DNA of 48,468 nt from a bacterium. GTDB lineage: Bacteria > Electryoneota > B3-LCP. Both the position numbers and the translations under genes were made by a program. Shown here piece by piece: positions 33,023 through 41,835 of the stretch; position 1 is the stretch's first letter; every line of letters begins with the position of its first letter. The DNA lies in the NCBI GenBank assembly GCA_026394195.1, contig JAPKYS010000053.1, positions 1 to 48,468 of the forward strand, written 5' to 3'. The notes beneath the pieces are model-generated. The model was not told where the DNA came from. It saw nothing but the letters and a program-made list of their open reading frames with translations, and ran no database searches.

Positions 33023-34572
33023 CAAGCCTCGGGACAGATTTGGTGGATGGCATGTGGCAGAAATTTATCAAGGTCACCAGCCACCGTAGCCGCGATGCCG
33101 ATTTCTCGGGAAGCAATTTCACCAGCCAACCCATGCAGATACGGTCCGGCACAGGCAGCGTGCAGCGGCGGGCACCCCTGTGCCAACAAGCCTAAAATCA
33201 TCCCGGTCAGAACGTCGCCCGATCCGCCGGTCGCCAGAGCCGCATTTCCCGTTGGATTGCAGTAAACCTCCCCGCCGGGGTCAGCAATGATCGTCGGTGA
33301 TCCTTTGAGTACCAGAACTGTCCCCCATTCGGCAGCTTTCTGAGAAGCTATTTCCACTCGGTTCGCCAGAATTTCAACCGACGGAAGACCGCATAGCCTC
33401 GAAAATTCAACCGGATGCGGAGTCAGGATTGAACCCGGAGGCAGCATTTTCCAAAAATTCGGTATACCGCTTAAGATATTCAATCCGTCCGCATCGATGA
33501 CCAATGGTTTTTTTATGTTAGGGAGCAGACGACGGATGGTTTCTGCAGTATCGTTGTGCTGGGATAATCCCGGACCGATGGCGATGACGTCTGCCCAGGC
33601 AACGCTCTCTTCGATTTTGGGCAGAGCATCCGGGCAGAGGCAGCCATCCCCGTTTTCTGCCAGTCTCCTGGTCATCGCTTCGGTCAGTTTGATCTCCATG
33701 ATTGCATTCAAACCGGTCGGTATGCCTAAAATAACCAGACCGGCGCCGATACGCAGAGTGGCCTGCGCGCAGAGTGCCGCTGCGCCGGTCATACCCGGCG
33801 ACCCTGCCATGATGAACGCCCGCCCGCAGTCTCCTTTGTGAGCGGCGGGGTTCCGCCGAGGAAACATGTTATTGACGTCGGATTCTTCCAATAAGTTAAA
33901 ATGAATATGAGTGCCGGCCCGCAGTTTGGGTGGGAGTGAGATTAGAGCGACATTTACCTCACCGGCGAGATCTCTACCCGGTGGGAAAACCAAACCCTGC
34001 TTCAGCAATCCCATGGTGACGGTCCAATTGGCGTTGACCGCCGGACCTTTGGTGAAACCGCTGTCGCTTTCGACACCGGAGGGGAGGTCCACTGCCAGCA
34101 CTTGTTCAGGTCGATTGTTGATCCAATCGATGACTTTGCAGATTGCGCCCCTGGCTGGACCGGTGAGACCGGTTCCCAGCAGCGCATCGACGATCAGATC
34201 GCAGGCATGCCAATCAGGCAGGATCAGGTCTTTACCCAGAACGGCAACTGTTCCTCCAATCGACGTAAACATCTGCGCGTTTTTCTTGGCGTCGCCTTTT
34301 AATTCTGAAAGTGGACAGATTGACAGCACGTTGACCTCGGCGCCCCGATTGAAAAGATGGCGCGCCAGCGCGTATCCGTCACCCCCATTGTTTCCCTTTC
34401 CGCAGGCGATTATAAAACTGTGTCTGCTGATATCGGCTCCGAAAATCGCTTCTATCCTGCGCAAAATCCCCAGCGAGGCATTCTCCATCAAAATCAACCC
34501 GGGGATGCCGATTTCCTGGATTGCCGCTGAATCCAACGACCGCATCTCATTTGCAGTGGCAATCTTTTTCAT
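33022..34572 (-). CDS. nnr: Bifunctional NAD(P)H-hydrate epimerase / ADP-dependent dehydratase
   Basis: 516 residues, the fused form of the metabolite-repair enzyme. N-terminal epimerase domain (about 1-220) with MENASLG and GKGNNGGDGYALARHLF (58-74). C-terminal ribokinase-like dehydratase domain (about 235-510) with GCGxGRAF-like KGDCGRAFIMAGSPGMTGAA, VIDADGLNIL, LTPHPVEFSRL and the nucleotide/catalytic GNAALATGGSGDVLTGMILG. It restores damaged NADHX/NADPHX in the cytoplasm. TGGAG precedes the ATG. Overlaps vanZ-like downstream by one base; the HAD gene is 42 bases upstream. Confidence 0.95.
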   Translation of the reverse strand: MKKIATANEMRSLDSAAIQEIGIPGLILMENASLGILRRIEAIFGADISRHSFIIACGKGNNGGDGYALARHLFNRGAEVNVLSICPLSELKGDAKKNAQMFTSIGGTVAVLGKDLILPDWHACDLIVDALLGTGLTGPARGAICKVIDWINNRPEQVLAVDLPSGVESDSGFTKGPAVNANWTVTMGLLKQGLVFPPGRDLAGEVNVALISLPPKLRAGTHIHFNLLEESDVNNMFPRRNPAAHKGDCGRAFIMAGSPGMTGAAALCAQATLRIGAGLVILGIPTGLNAIMEIKLTEAMTRRLAENGDGCLCPDALPKIEESVAWADVIAIGPGLSQHNDTAETIRRLLPNIKKPLVIDADGLNILSGIPNFWKMLPPGSILTPHPVEFSRLCGLPSVEILANRVEIASQKAAEWGTVLVLKGSPTIIADPGGEVYCNPTGNAALATGGSGDVLTGMILGLLAQGCPPLHAACAGPYLHGLAGEIASREIGIAATVAGDLDKFLPHAIHQICPEA

Positions 34573-34614
34573 GGCGCGACTCCACCAATGGTTCGTGATT
34601 TTGTGCTGCCCGAC

Positions 34615-35307
34615 TCAATGGTTGAAAACGGGATCACCTAAGATCTCCAGTAACTCGCTGATATCATCAATCTCCCGATCACACTTGACATGAAAATCGC
34701 CTTTGACGTTACCGTATCTGGCGAATATGGTTCGGATCCCTACGGCTTTGGCGCCCGCCATGTCGCGTTCGGGCCAGTCGCCGATCATGACTGCTTCCTG
34801 AGGCAAGACGCCTAATGTATCCAGCGCCAGGCGGAATGGCAGCGGGTGAGGCTTGCGTTGGCCCGTGTCCTCGAAGGCGATGACTGTTTCGAAGAAATGC
34901 TGCAACCCTAAGGCGCACAAACGCAGCCAGGCCTGCTTTGAAGGAGCGTCAGAGAGAATGGCCAGCCGGTAGCCTCGCCGCACCATCTCGATCAGGGTCG
35001 ATTTTACGTGTGGGTAGAGCACCATCGACGCTTCCCTCGCCCGACGATAGGCAATGATGCCTGAAGCCAGGATTTTGTAATCGATTTTTCCCAGATTTTC
35101 CAGCAGAAACCGGTCGAAGACCTCCTGCGACTCGATGCCGTCCCGATCGTAAATTTCCCAGATACTCCGGCTGGCTTCACTCGCAGTCATGGTCAAGCCC
35201 GCATCCAGCATGGCGAGGATGGCAGCATCGACAGCGGCTTGCTTCATCTTCATGAAATCAATCAGGGTATTATCGAGGTCGAACAGCAGTGCGCGGATTA
35301 TAGGCAT
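34615..35307 (-). CDS. HAD-superfamily hydrolase
   Basis: 230 residues. All four HAD motifs are present: I, LLFDLDNTLIDF (nucleophile D10, D12); II, LAILSDAPSKQ; III, TGQRKPHPLPFRLAL; IV, VMIGDWPERDMAGAKAVG. A helical type I cap lies between I and II. This subfamily contains phosphoglycolate-type and glyceraldehyde-3-phosphate-type phosphatases; the substrate cannot be assigned. The ribosome-binding site is weak. Lies between the LVIVD lipoprotein and nnr on the same strand. Confidence 0.92.
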   Translation of the reverse strand: MPIIRALLFDLDNTLIDFMKMKQAAVDAAILAMLDAGLTMTASEASRSIWEIYDRDGIESQEVFDRFLLENLGKIDYKILASGIIAYRRAREASMVLYPHVKSTLIEMVRRGYRLAILSDAPSKQAWLRLCALGLQHFFETVIAFEDTGQRKPHPLPFRLALDTLGVLPQEAVMIGDWPERDMAGAKAVGIRTIFARYGNVKGDFHVKCDREIDDISELLEILGDPVFNH

Positions 35308-35373
35308 GGTTTCTGACAGGTTATGTTTCTTTGCAGATTATTCAGTATGTCCGGTTTATTTCATGGCATTTTG

Positions 35374-36402
35374 TTAGTAGAGAATCTGACCGACCACTAA
35401 CCCCATGTCCATGTCGGCGATCAAGATCAGATCTCCGGAAAGACAGAAATTATTGGGATCCGACGTGGGCAAGTCTCCGATCAATTTAGGATGAGCTGGA
35501 TCAGAGACGTCAGCGGCATAGGCTCCATCGAAATTATCCAGCAAATAGGCGCGGTTTCCCACCGCTTCCACCCATTCGATATCCGGCGAATTGTGAATGG
35601 ATAATGAACCGCGGAAGATGGGCTGTCGCGGATCGGTTACGTCCACCGTCTGCAAACCCTCATAACCGGAGGCAAGGCAGAGTGTCCCACCGGACAATGC
35701 CGCATCGAGCACCGCCCCGGGGACATTCATCAGAGTATAAGGGGTAATCGTTCCGATTACGCTGGGATCAGCGACGACAAAACCTTCCAGATCCCGAGTG
35801 ATGAACGCCTGTTGCGTCGGTGATAGAGCAAATCCGTATACTGACTGATTGTAAGTGTAGTTGGCGGCGTCGACCAGCGAACCGAAACTAAGGGTGTCAT
35901 TAACCTGCGTCAGCGCAAAGGTTTCCCGGTTGAATCCATCGATGACGTCCTTGTCCGAACGGTAGATGATCAGAGTATCGTTAGCGAAATGCAATTCGAT
36001 CTTGATGTGATTGGAGCTGCCGACCGGAAACAGGAATTTTTTATATTTCAGATCGTAAACTCCAACGTTGTTGGTCTGTTGTATGGCGGCGATTCTGCCC
36101 GTAGGATCGATCGAAATCAACCTGACTTTAACCGAATCGACCAAACGCAGCGAATCCACGTAGACCGGATTGGCCGGGTCAGTCAGGTCGTAGATGCTGA
36201 TTCCATAAGGTTCATCTGCCACGTAAGCCAGATTGCCGATGGTGGCGACGTCCATCGCCGCGCCGCGGACCGGCACCCTGCCCAGATAAGCCAACACATT
36301 ACCCCCAGGGCCATAGGGAGTATTGGCATTTTGACGTTCCGCGCATCCCGATAACATGCCCAGGAGCAGAACAAATCCGATAAGCAAGCTGTGTTTATTC
36401 AA
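35374..36402 (-). CDS. LVIVD-repeat lipoprotein
   Basis: 342 residues starting at a TTG codon (36402), supported by GGGAG 5 bases upstream. Lipoprotein signal: MNKHSLLIGFVLLLGMLSGC with the lipidated C20. The rest is LVIVD-type beta-propeller repeats of the form VATIGNLAYVADEPYGISIYD...DPANP, repeated about six times (LAYVADEPYG, LCLASGYEGL, AYLLDNFDGA, ILIADMDMGL). Probably a surface or periplasmic propeller with a binding role; the partner is unknown. Promoter at 36437-36465. Confidence 0.88.
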   Translation of the reverse strand: MNKHSLLIGFVLLLGMLSGCAERQNANTPYGPGGNVLAYLGRVPVRGAAMDVATIGNLAYVADEPYGISIYDLTDPANPVYVDSLRLVDSVKVRLISIDPTGRIAAIQQTNNVGVYDLKYKKFLFPVGSSNHIKIELHFANDTLIIYRSDKDVIDGFNRETFALTQVNDTLSFGSLVDAANYTYNQSVYGFALSPTQQAFITRDLEGFVVADPSVIGTITPYTLMNVPGAVLDAALSGGTLCLASGYEGLQTVDVTDPRQPIFRGSLSIHNSPDIEWVEAVGNRAYLLDNFDGAYAADVSDPAHPKLIGDLPTSDPNNFCLSGDLILIADMDMGLVVGQILY

Positions 36403-36436
36403 GGCTACTCCCGTTGGATATGATTTGATTTAGAAC

Positions 36437-36465
36437 AATTTAAGAAAATCTTTCGTCAATGTCAA
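36437..36465 (-). promoter_or_regulatory. Promoter of the LVIVD lipoprotein gene
   Basis: Minus strand TTGACA (36465-36460), 17-bp spacer, TAAATT (36442-36437). One of two divergent promoters in the 36403-36711 gap. Confidence 0.75.
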
Positions 36466-36608
36466 GCATAAACCGCACCTACACCCGAAACAATATTTTT
36501 AAGGTAAATCGTTTCCGCACTCCGTTGTGCTTCCGAGGAAAGACCAGCATCCTGCATCGGAATGAGAAATCCAACCCTATGTTTTTCCGAGAGCGACGCT
36601 TAAATTCC

Positions 36609-36637
36609 TTGACATTCGGGTAATAATATGGTATATT
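36609..36637 (+). promoter_or_regulatory. Promoter of the pduO-FAH-ggpS group
   Basis: TTGACA (36609-36614), 17-bp spacer, TATATT (36632-36637) followed by TG. Start near 36644, leader about 68 bases; too short for a cobalamin riboswitch, and none is visible. Confidence 0.8.
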
Positions 36638-36711
36638 TGTACCTGTTATCCGGCTTAGACCTGTAAATAGATCCACAGGAGTGAGCTGAATCAATAACGC
36701 AGTCGAGTAAA

Positions 36712-37278
36712 ATGATGAGCATCTACACCCGGGGAGGCGATCAGGGGAAAACTAGCCTGCTGAGTGGTGATCGAGTTGCTAAATTCAGCCTGCGCGTCGA
36801 TGTGTACGGCACTTTTGATGAGCTGAACAGTTGGATCGGATTTGCCAGAGCGATAAATCGCGATACCGAAATTGAATCCGCTTTGGGACAGTTGCAGCCC
36901 AAGCTGCACCTTTTGTGCAGTGACGTCGCCGCTCCCTATCTTCCCGATGAAGAGAGAGTAAAATCGCCTCGCATCGCCGATGGAGAGGATGTTCTTTTGG
37001 AAGAAGAGATTGATTTCATGGATGCCGATCTGCCCGAACTTCAACATTTCATTTTACCGGGGGGCAATCAGACCTCCGCCGCTCTGCATCTCGCCAGAAC
37101 GGTCTGCCGCCGCGCTGAGAGGAGGCTGTTCGAGCTGCAGGATAGCGAGGGCGGAGTCAATCCAGCGGCATTGCGCTTTGTCAATCGACTTTCCGACTAT
37201 CTTTTCACCCTGGCGCGTTGGGCAAATCTGCGCGCCGGGCAATCGGACGTACTGTGGACCGGCAGCGAACAGAAATAA
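36712..37278 (+). CDS. pduO: PduO-type ATP:cob(I)alamin adenosyltransferase
   Basis: 188 residues. The N-terminal signature SIYTRGGDQGKTSLLSGDRV and VDVYGTFDELNSWIGFARAI, plus FILPGGNQTSAALHLARTVC and RRAERRLF (ATP/cobalamin-binding helices) and C-terminal FVNRLSDYLFTLARWAN, are diagnostic for the PduO/EutT-independent family. It transfers the adenosyl group of ATP to cob(I)alamin to make coenzyme B12. Two ATGs start the frame (36712, 36715). No B12-dependent mutase is in the window. Followed by an FAH-family gene after 29 bases. Confidence 0.94.
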   Translation: MMSIYTRGGDQGKTSLLSGDRVAKFSLRVDVYGTFDELNSWIGFARAINRDTEIESALGQLQPKLHLLCSDVAAPYLPDEERVKSPRIADGEDVLLEEEIDFMDADLPELQHFILPGGNQTSAALHLARTVCRRAERRLFELQDSEGGVNPAALRFVNRLSDYLFTLARWANLRAGQSDVLWTGSEQK

Positions 37279-37307
37279 ACAGAATTTAGATCCAGAGAGA
37301 ATTTACC

Positions 37308-38078
37308 ATGCGTTTTATCCGTTACCGAATCGGCGATCAGGCTCATTGGGGGAGGATGGAAGGGGAAAGCGTCGTCGAACTTGCGATGCCTCCCTGGTCT
37401 GATGCTCCCAAAGAGGGAAGACGTTTTTTATGGAGCAGTGAATTCCCTTTGCTGCCTCCCTGCGAACCCAGCAAGATCATCTGCGTCGGAAAGAACTACC
37501 GAGCCCATATTAAGGAATTGCATCCGGGTGAGGACGTTCCCCAGGAACCATTACTCTTCCTGAAACCGCCTTCCGCTCTCAGATCCCCCGGTGAAGCCAT
37601 CCTGATGCCGCCCCAGAGTGAAAGAGTCGATTACGAAGGTGAATTGGCTGTCGTTATCGGGAAGACGTATTCGTGGGAATCCAAGAGTCCTCCGGAATCG
37701 GCGATCTTCGGTTACACCATTGCCAACGACGTGACCGCCCGCGATCTGCAGAAAAAGGACGGTCAGTGGACTCGTGGCAAGGGTTTCGACACCTTCTGTC
37801 CGGTTGGACCCTTACTGAGGACAGCGCTGCCTGAAGGAGCGACGATCATCACTCGAGTGAACGATCAGGTGCGCCAACGAGCGACCTTTGATCAGATGAT
37901 TTTCTCGCCTGTTGACGTTGTTAAATACGTCGCTTCGGTCATGACGCTCCAGCCCGGGGACTTGATCCTGACCGGAACACCCGAAGGCGTGGGACCGTTA
38001 AATGCCGGTGAAGTGGTAGAAATCGAGATCACCGGAATTGGCATCCTTTCCAACCCGGTCAAGCTGAGGACTGCTTGA
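37308..38078 (+). CDS. Fumarylacetoacetate hydrolase family protein
   Basis: 256 residues. A short N-terminal extension domain (RYRIGDQAHWGRMEGESVVE) precedes the FAH fold: IICVGKNYRAHIKEL, DYEGELAVVIGK (metal-binding acids), YTIANDVTARDLQ, KGFDTFCPVGP and DLILTGTPEGVGPL. Family members act on acylpyruvates, oxaloacetate tautomers or 2-hydroxyhepta-2,4-diene-1,7-dioate. AGAGAG precedes the ATG. The stop overlaps the TTG start of ggpS (TTGA). The substrate is not predictable; the shared unit with ggpS is probably just co-transcription. Confidence 0.92.
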   Translation: MRFIRYRIGDQAHWGRMEGESVVELAMPPWSDAPKEGRRFLWSSEFPLLPPCEPSKIICVGKNYRAHIKELHPGEDVPQEPLLFLKPPSALRSPGEAILMPPQSERVDYEGELAVVIGKTYSWESKSPPESAIFGYTIANDVTARDLQKKDGQWTRGKGFDTFCPVGPLLRTALPEGATIITRVNDQVRQRATFDQMIFSPVDVVKYVASVMTLQPGDLILTGTPEGVGPLNAGEVVEIEITGIGILSNPVKLRTA

Positions 38079-38842
38079 AATCAACCTACCAGAGATTACT
38101 GGATCTACGCCGGCAAAGTGGAGCAGGGTTTTTAGTTCTTCTGGATCCTGACAGCGCCTCTCCGCACGAATTGGGTTTAAAAGCAGCAACCTGCCAGGCC
38201 GCCGCAGTTGACGCCATTTTAATCGGTGGCAGCCTGATGATGCGGGATGGTTTCAGCGAAGCAGTCACAGCGGTCAAGCAGAATTGCAAACTGCCGGTCA
38301 TCATCTTCCCCGGAGGTCCGACGCAACTTTCTGCTGACGCCGATGCAGTTCTCTTTCTATCGCTAATTTCCGGCCGGAATCCACAACATTTGATCGGCGA
38401 TCACGTCGTCGCCGCCCCGGTCGTAAAACGCCTGGGGTTGGAAACCATCCCGACCGGCTATATGCTGATTGGTTCAGGATCGCCGACAGCCGTAGAATTT
38501 ATGTCGGATACCCGTCCGCTGCCGCCCGATAAACCCGATCTGGCAGCAGTGCATGCTCTGGCGGGGCAGTATCTGGGCTTGAAGCTGATCTACCTCGAGG
38601 CGGGTTCCGGTGCGCGCAGTGCTGTTCCGGTAGAAGTGATCGCGGCAGTACGCCGTTGGGTTGATTTGCCCTTGATCGTCGGAGGCGGAATCCGCACACC
38701 GGATCAAGCCGCGGCTGCCGTCGAGGCTGGAGCCGATTTTATTGTGATAGGCACAGCGCTCGAAGGCCAGGCTTCGTCCGATGACGTCGCCCGTTTTGCC
38801 GATGTTGTCCACAGAGCGGGGCGGGGGAGAAGCAAACGATGA
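38075..38842 (+). CDS. Geranylgeranylglyceryl phosphate synthase
   Basis: 255 residues starting at TTG (38075) inside the previous stop, with GAGGA 6 bases upstream. TIM-barrel motifs of the GGGPS/PcrB family: LVLLDPDSASP, DAILIGGSLM, VIIFPGGPTQLS, ADAVLFLSLISGRNP, IPTGYMLIGSGSP, IYLEAGSGA and LIVGGGIRTPDQAAAAVEAG. The length and the region preceding YLEAGSGA resemble group II enzymes found in archaea and Bacteroidetes rather than Firmicute PcrB. The enzyme joins geranylgeranyl diphosphate to sn-glycerol-1-phosphate, the first step of archaeal-type ether lipids. Whether the later steps exist in this organism cannot be told here. Confidence 0.92.
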   Translation: MKSTYQRLLDLRRQSGAGFLVLLDPDSASPHELGLKAATCQAAAVDAILIGGSLMMRDGFSEAVTAVKQNCKLPVIIFPGGPTQLSADADAVLFLSLISGRNPQHLIGDHVVAAPVVKRLGLETIPTGYMLIGSGSPTAVEFMSDTRPLPPDKPDLAAVHALAGQYLGLKLIYLEAGSGARSAVPVEVIAAVRRWVDLPLIVGGGIRTPDQAAAAVEAGADFIVIGTALEGQASSDDVARFADVVHRAGRGRSKR

Positions 38843-38891
38843 TCCTCATCAGCTCTTTTCACCGGAAATAGTAGAATCTCGCACCCACACC

Positions 38892-38916
38892 GCCCGACTC
38901 GGGCTCGTTTTATTTA
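38892..38916 (+). terminator. Weak terminator after ggpS
   Basis: Five-bp stem GCCCG/CGGGC with a 3-base loop (38892-38904), followed by TCGTTTTATTTAT on the plus strand, 50 bases after the ggpS stop. Confidence 0.5.
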
Positions 38917-38943
38917 TCGCTGTAAAATCCATCTGATCGACTC

Positions 38944-39687
38944 ATGGAAAACCAACCCTATCTGGACGTTCTGGCCGCCGCGGCTCACCCCGATGACATC
39001 GAGTTGACCTGCGGAGGCACCCTGATCAAACTGGTCAAAAAGGGTTACCGCGTCGGCGTTATCGACCTGACCCGCGGTGAAATGGGCACACGAGGCACAC
39101 CCGAACAGCGCCTTCAGGAAGCCACCGAAGCAGCTAAAATTATGGGGCTCACCGTCCGGGAAAATGCCGGATTGCCCGATGGCAAGCTTGAACCGGATTG
39201 GGATACCAAGATGGAGCTGGTTCGAGCCCTGCGCCGCTGGCGGCCCCGCTTGTGGATCATCCCCTGCACGGAAGATCGTCATCCCGATCATGCCGCCGTC
39301 GGTAAAGCCGGTCTGGATGCCGCTTTTCTGGCAGGTCTGCGCAAGATCGATACCGGCGACGAGCCCTTCCGCCCCACCTGGACGCTCCATTACTTCTGCC
39401 GCTGGGATCACCAGGTCTCCTTCGTGGTGGACGTATCGGACGTCTTTGAAACCCGTCTGCAGGCGATCAGAGCCTATCGTTCCCAATTCGATTCAGAATC
39501 CGGCGATCCGCAAACCTACATCAGTCAACCGAAATTCCTCGAACGCATCATCACCCGCGCCAAATTTTTCGGTTCGAAGATCGAGACGGATTATGGCGAG
39601 CCGTTCCTGTCACGGGAAACCTTGAAAGTGGACGATCCGGTCAACTTTCTGACGAATTCCAGCGCGGATTGGGCGACGCTACGGTAA
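38944..39687 (+). CDS. bshB1: Bacillithiol biosynthesis deacetylase BshB1
   Basis: 247 residues of the LmbE/PIG-L zinc deacetylase family. The zinc motif is AAHPDDIE (H15, D17, D18) with the third ligand H116 in EDRHPDHAAVG. BshB1-like features include GGTLIKLVKKGYRVGVIDLTRGEMGTRG and the C-terminal KFFGSKIETDYGEPFLSRE. It removes the acetyl group of GlcNAc-malate in bacillithiol synthesis. The partner bshA is 2.4 kb downstream, separated by an exoprotein gene. bshC is not in the window. Confidence 0.93.
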   Translation: MENQPYLDVLAAAAHPDDIELTCGGTLIKLVKKGYRVGVIDLTRGEMGTRGTPEQRLQEATEAAKIMGLTVRENAGLPDGKLEPDWDTKMELVRALRRWRPRLWIIPCTEDRHPDHAAVGKAGLDAAFLAGLRKIDTGDEPFRPTWTLHYFCRWDHQVSFVVDVSDVFETRLQAIRAYRSQFDSESGDPQTYISQPKFLERIITRAKFFGSKIETDYGEPFLSRETLKVDDPVNFLTNSSADWATLR

Positions 39688-39692
39688 AAAAT

Positions 39693-39728
39693 GTGAACAA
39701 GTAACCAGGTGAACAAGTAAACAAGTAA
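39693..39728 (+). repeat. Short direct repeats between bshB1 and the FG-GAP gene
   Basis: Two copies of GTGAACAAGTAA (39693-39704, 39709-39720) and a third partial copy ACAAGTAA to 39728. This looks like the left border of an inserted block. Confidence 0.7.
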
Positions 39729-39741
39729 AAAACGGGCTTTT

Positions 39742-41835
39742 ATGAGATATTTGCTTTTCCTCTTCCTCCTGCTGCCGATCACCCTCCTGGCTCAGGATTT
39801 CCCGTATCAGCGCGAAATAGACACTATCCCGGTTACCATTGGGAATTGGCAGCCATATTCACCTTGGTGTATGGGAAGCTCCGCATCGCAACCCAGCTTT
39901 GGCGACCTTGATGGTGATGGTGATTATGATTTGATTGTGGGTCAGTTTATGGGGTGTATTTACTATTATCAAAATACTGGGTCCACACAGCAACCCTACT
40001 TATTAATGCAAACGGAAACACTCGCTGGGATTGATGACGATCGAGGGTGGGTGTCGCCCGTGTTGATTGATATCGACAATGACGGCGACCTTGATCTATT
40101 TTATTCCGCCAATGGACCCGAGCATTTTTATAGAAACGATGGTTCGGTAAGTACTTTTAATTTTTCGTTTATTACCGATTCAATCCCGGGGTTGATTGGA
40201 TCATGGGGACTCTTTTTTATTGATTTTGATGCGGATGGTGATTACGACCTGTTTGCGGGACAGGGTAGTGGTCACATTTGCTATTACGAAAATACTGGAA
40301 GCCCGACCAATTTTGAATTTACATTGGTAACAGATTATTTTTCAAATATCGATGTCGGTACAGCGAGTGATCCAGTTTTATGCGATATCGACGATGACGG
40401 AGACTACGATCTGTTTATAGGAGAGCTAAATGGTCATCTCTGGTACTACCGCAACGACGGCACGCCTCAGCAGTACAATTTCACCTTAGTTTCCAATTAT
40501 TGGTTAGGAATATATGTGGTTGAAAAGGCTGCCTCTGAATTCTGCGACATTGACGGCGATGGGGATTACGACTTATTTGTGGGGCGAGAACCGAACCTGG
40601 GCGACCCCACCCACGGCGACGTCTTTTACTACGAAAACGTCGGCACCGCCCAGAATCCCGATTTTCAATTTGTCACCGCAAACTATTTAACTGCCGATGT
40701 CGGGTACTATGCCAATGAACAGTTAATAGATCTTGATCATGATGGAGATTTGGATTTACTCGTGGGGTCCGGACACCATATCCAGTATTATAAAAATATT
40801 GGTAGTTCGCTGAGTCCGGCATTCTTTCTGGAAGATACTGCTTTCGCAGGCATAGATCTGATCGACATTCAACCCTTCTTCTGCGATATTGACGCTGACG
40901 GCGACTACGATCTTTTTGCCGGGACAACGGCTATCCCCGGACCTCCGGGTATGCGTTTGTACCTAAACCAGGGTACGCCTCAGCATTCCCACTTTGTCTT
41001 GTATTCCGAGAATTTTGTCCCCGGCAATTATTTTGTCATCATCGTCCCGACTTTGGCGGACATTGACGCGGACGGGGATCTGGATTTGTTTATCACAGAT
41101 CACCAAGGGCACTATTTCTATTATGAGAATACGGGAACACCCCAATGGCCCACCTTTCAATTTGTCACCGACAATTGGCAAGGACTGAATGGAAACATTG
41201 ATTATCGTCGATTTCTACGCTTCTATGACATTGATCACGATGGTGATTTAGATCTCTTCTTCTTCAATAATTGGAATGAACCGGGTGGGAGCAACTTACG
41301 CTTTTATAGAAATGTGGGCACGCCACAAAACCCATCTATGGTGCTCGTAACCCGAACCTTCTTTCCCTGCGAGGTAATAGAGCCTGTCCCGGAATTCTGC
41401 GATATTGATGGAGACAGTTTAACCGACATCTTTGTTGGCGATCTCTTTGGTGGCATCCTCTTCTTTCATGGGGTGGATACCACGGGGGTAGCTCCTTTTA
41501 ATCCATATTCTGTACCCAAAGATATATCCCTTTCCCTCTTCCCCAATCCTTCCAATGCTGGGGCGGTGGTGCGGTTTACGCTGCCGGGGGCGGGTTTGGT
41601 AAGGGTGGGGTTGTTCGATGTGGAGGGGCGGGTTGTAGGGGCGCACTGCGTGCGCCCGGTTGGGGAGGCAGGTGGTTTTCAGGGCGCACGCAGTGCGCCC
41701 CTACAAGAGACCTGGTTCCCCGCCGGAACGCACGATCTACGTCTCGATGCGAAGGATCTGCCGTCGGGGGTGTATCTGATACGCTTAGATACCGGTCAGC
41801 AGCGGGTGACGGGCAAGGTCGTGGTGGTAAAGTAA
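39742..41835 (+). CDS. Secreted FG-GAP/VCBS repeat protein with T9SS-type C-terminus, interrupted by an in-frame palindrome
   Basis: 697 residues; signal peptide MRYLLFLFLLLPITLLAQ. About ten FG-GAP repeats of the form DIDDDGDYDLFIGELNGHLW with YYRN/YYEN strands and NxGT turns. The C-terminal domain (LSLFPNPSNAGAVVRFTLPG to VTGKVVVVK) is T9SS type A but is broken after DVEGRVV by about 27 residues encoded by a palindromic repeat (41633-41706) before ETWFPAGTHDLRLDAKDLPS. No Shine-Dalgarno is evident. Its repeats use visibly more AT-rich codons than the neighbours, and the gene sits between bshB1 and bshA with short repeats on both sides. It is distinct from the paralogue at 11146-13545. Ligand unknown. 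Confidence 0.87.
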   Translation: MRYLLFLFLLLPITLLAQDFPYQREIDTIPVTIGNWQPYSPWCMGSSASQPSFGDLDGDGDYDLIVGQFMGCIYYYQNTGSTQQPYLLMQTETLAGIDDDRGWVSPVLIDIDNDGDLDLFYSANGPEHFYRNDGSVSTFNFSFITDSIPGLIGSWGLFFIDFDADGDYDLFAGQGSGHICYYENTGSPTNFEFTLVTDYFSNIDVGTASDPVLCDIDDDGDYDLFIGELNGHLWYYRNDGTPQQYNFTLVSNYWLGIYVVEKAASEFCDIDGDGDYDLFVGREPNLGDPTHGDVFYYENVGTAQNPDFQFVTANYLTADVGYYANEQLIDLDHDGDLDLLVGSGHHIQYYKNIGSSLSPAFFLEDTAFAGIDLIDIQPFFCDIDADGDYDLFAGTTAIPGPPGMRLYLNQGTPQHSHFVLYSENFVPGNYFVIIVPTLADIDADGDLDLFITDHQGHYFYYENTGTPQWPTFQFVTDNWQGLNGNIDYRRFLRFYDIDHDGDLDLFFFNNWNEPGGSNLRFYRNVGTPQNPSMVLVTRTFFPCEVIEPVPEFCDIDGDSLTDIFVGDLFGGILFFHGVDTTGVAPFNPYSVPKDISLSLFPNPSNAGAVVRFTLPGAGLVRVGLFDVEGRVVGAHCVRPVGEAGGFQGARSAPLQETWFPAGTHDLRLDAKDLPSGVYLIRLDTGQQRVTGKVVVVK
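41633..41706. repeat. Palindromic element inside the FG-GAP gene
   Basis: Perfect 25-bp inverted repeat (41633-41657 with 41682-41706) around a 24-base centre. Each arm is itself a hairpin (GGGCGCAC-TGC-GTGCGCCC). The frame remains open through it. It begins TTGTAGGGGCGC; a related GTAGGGGC palindrome lies at 24390. Confidence 0.9.

Noticed and set aside
36640..36711. Cobalamin riboswitch ahead of pduO
   Set aside because: The leader from the predicted start is about 68 bases, too short, and no B12-box-like sequence is visible.
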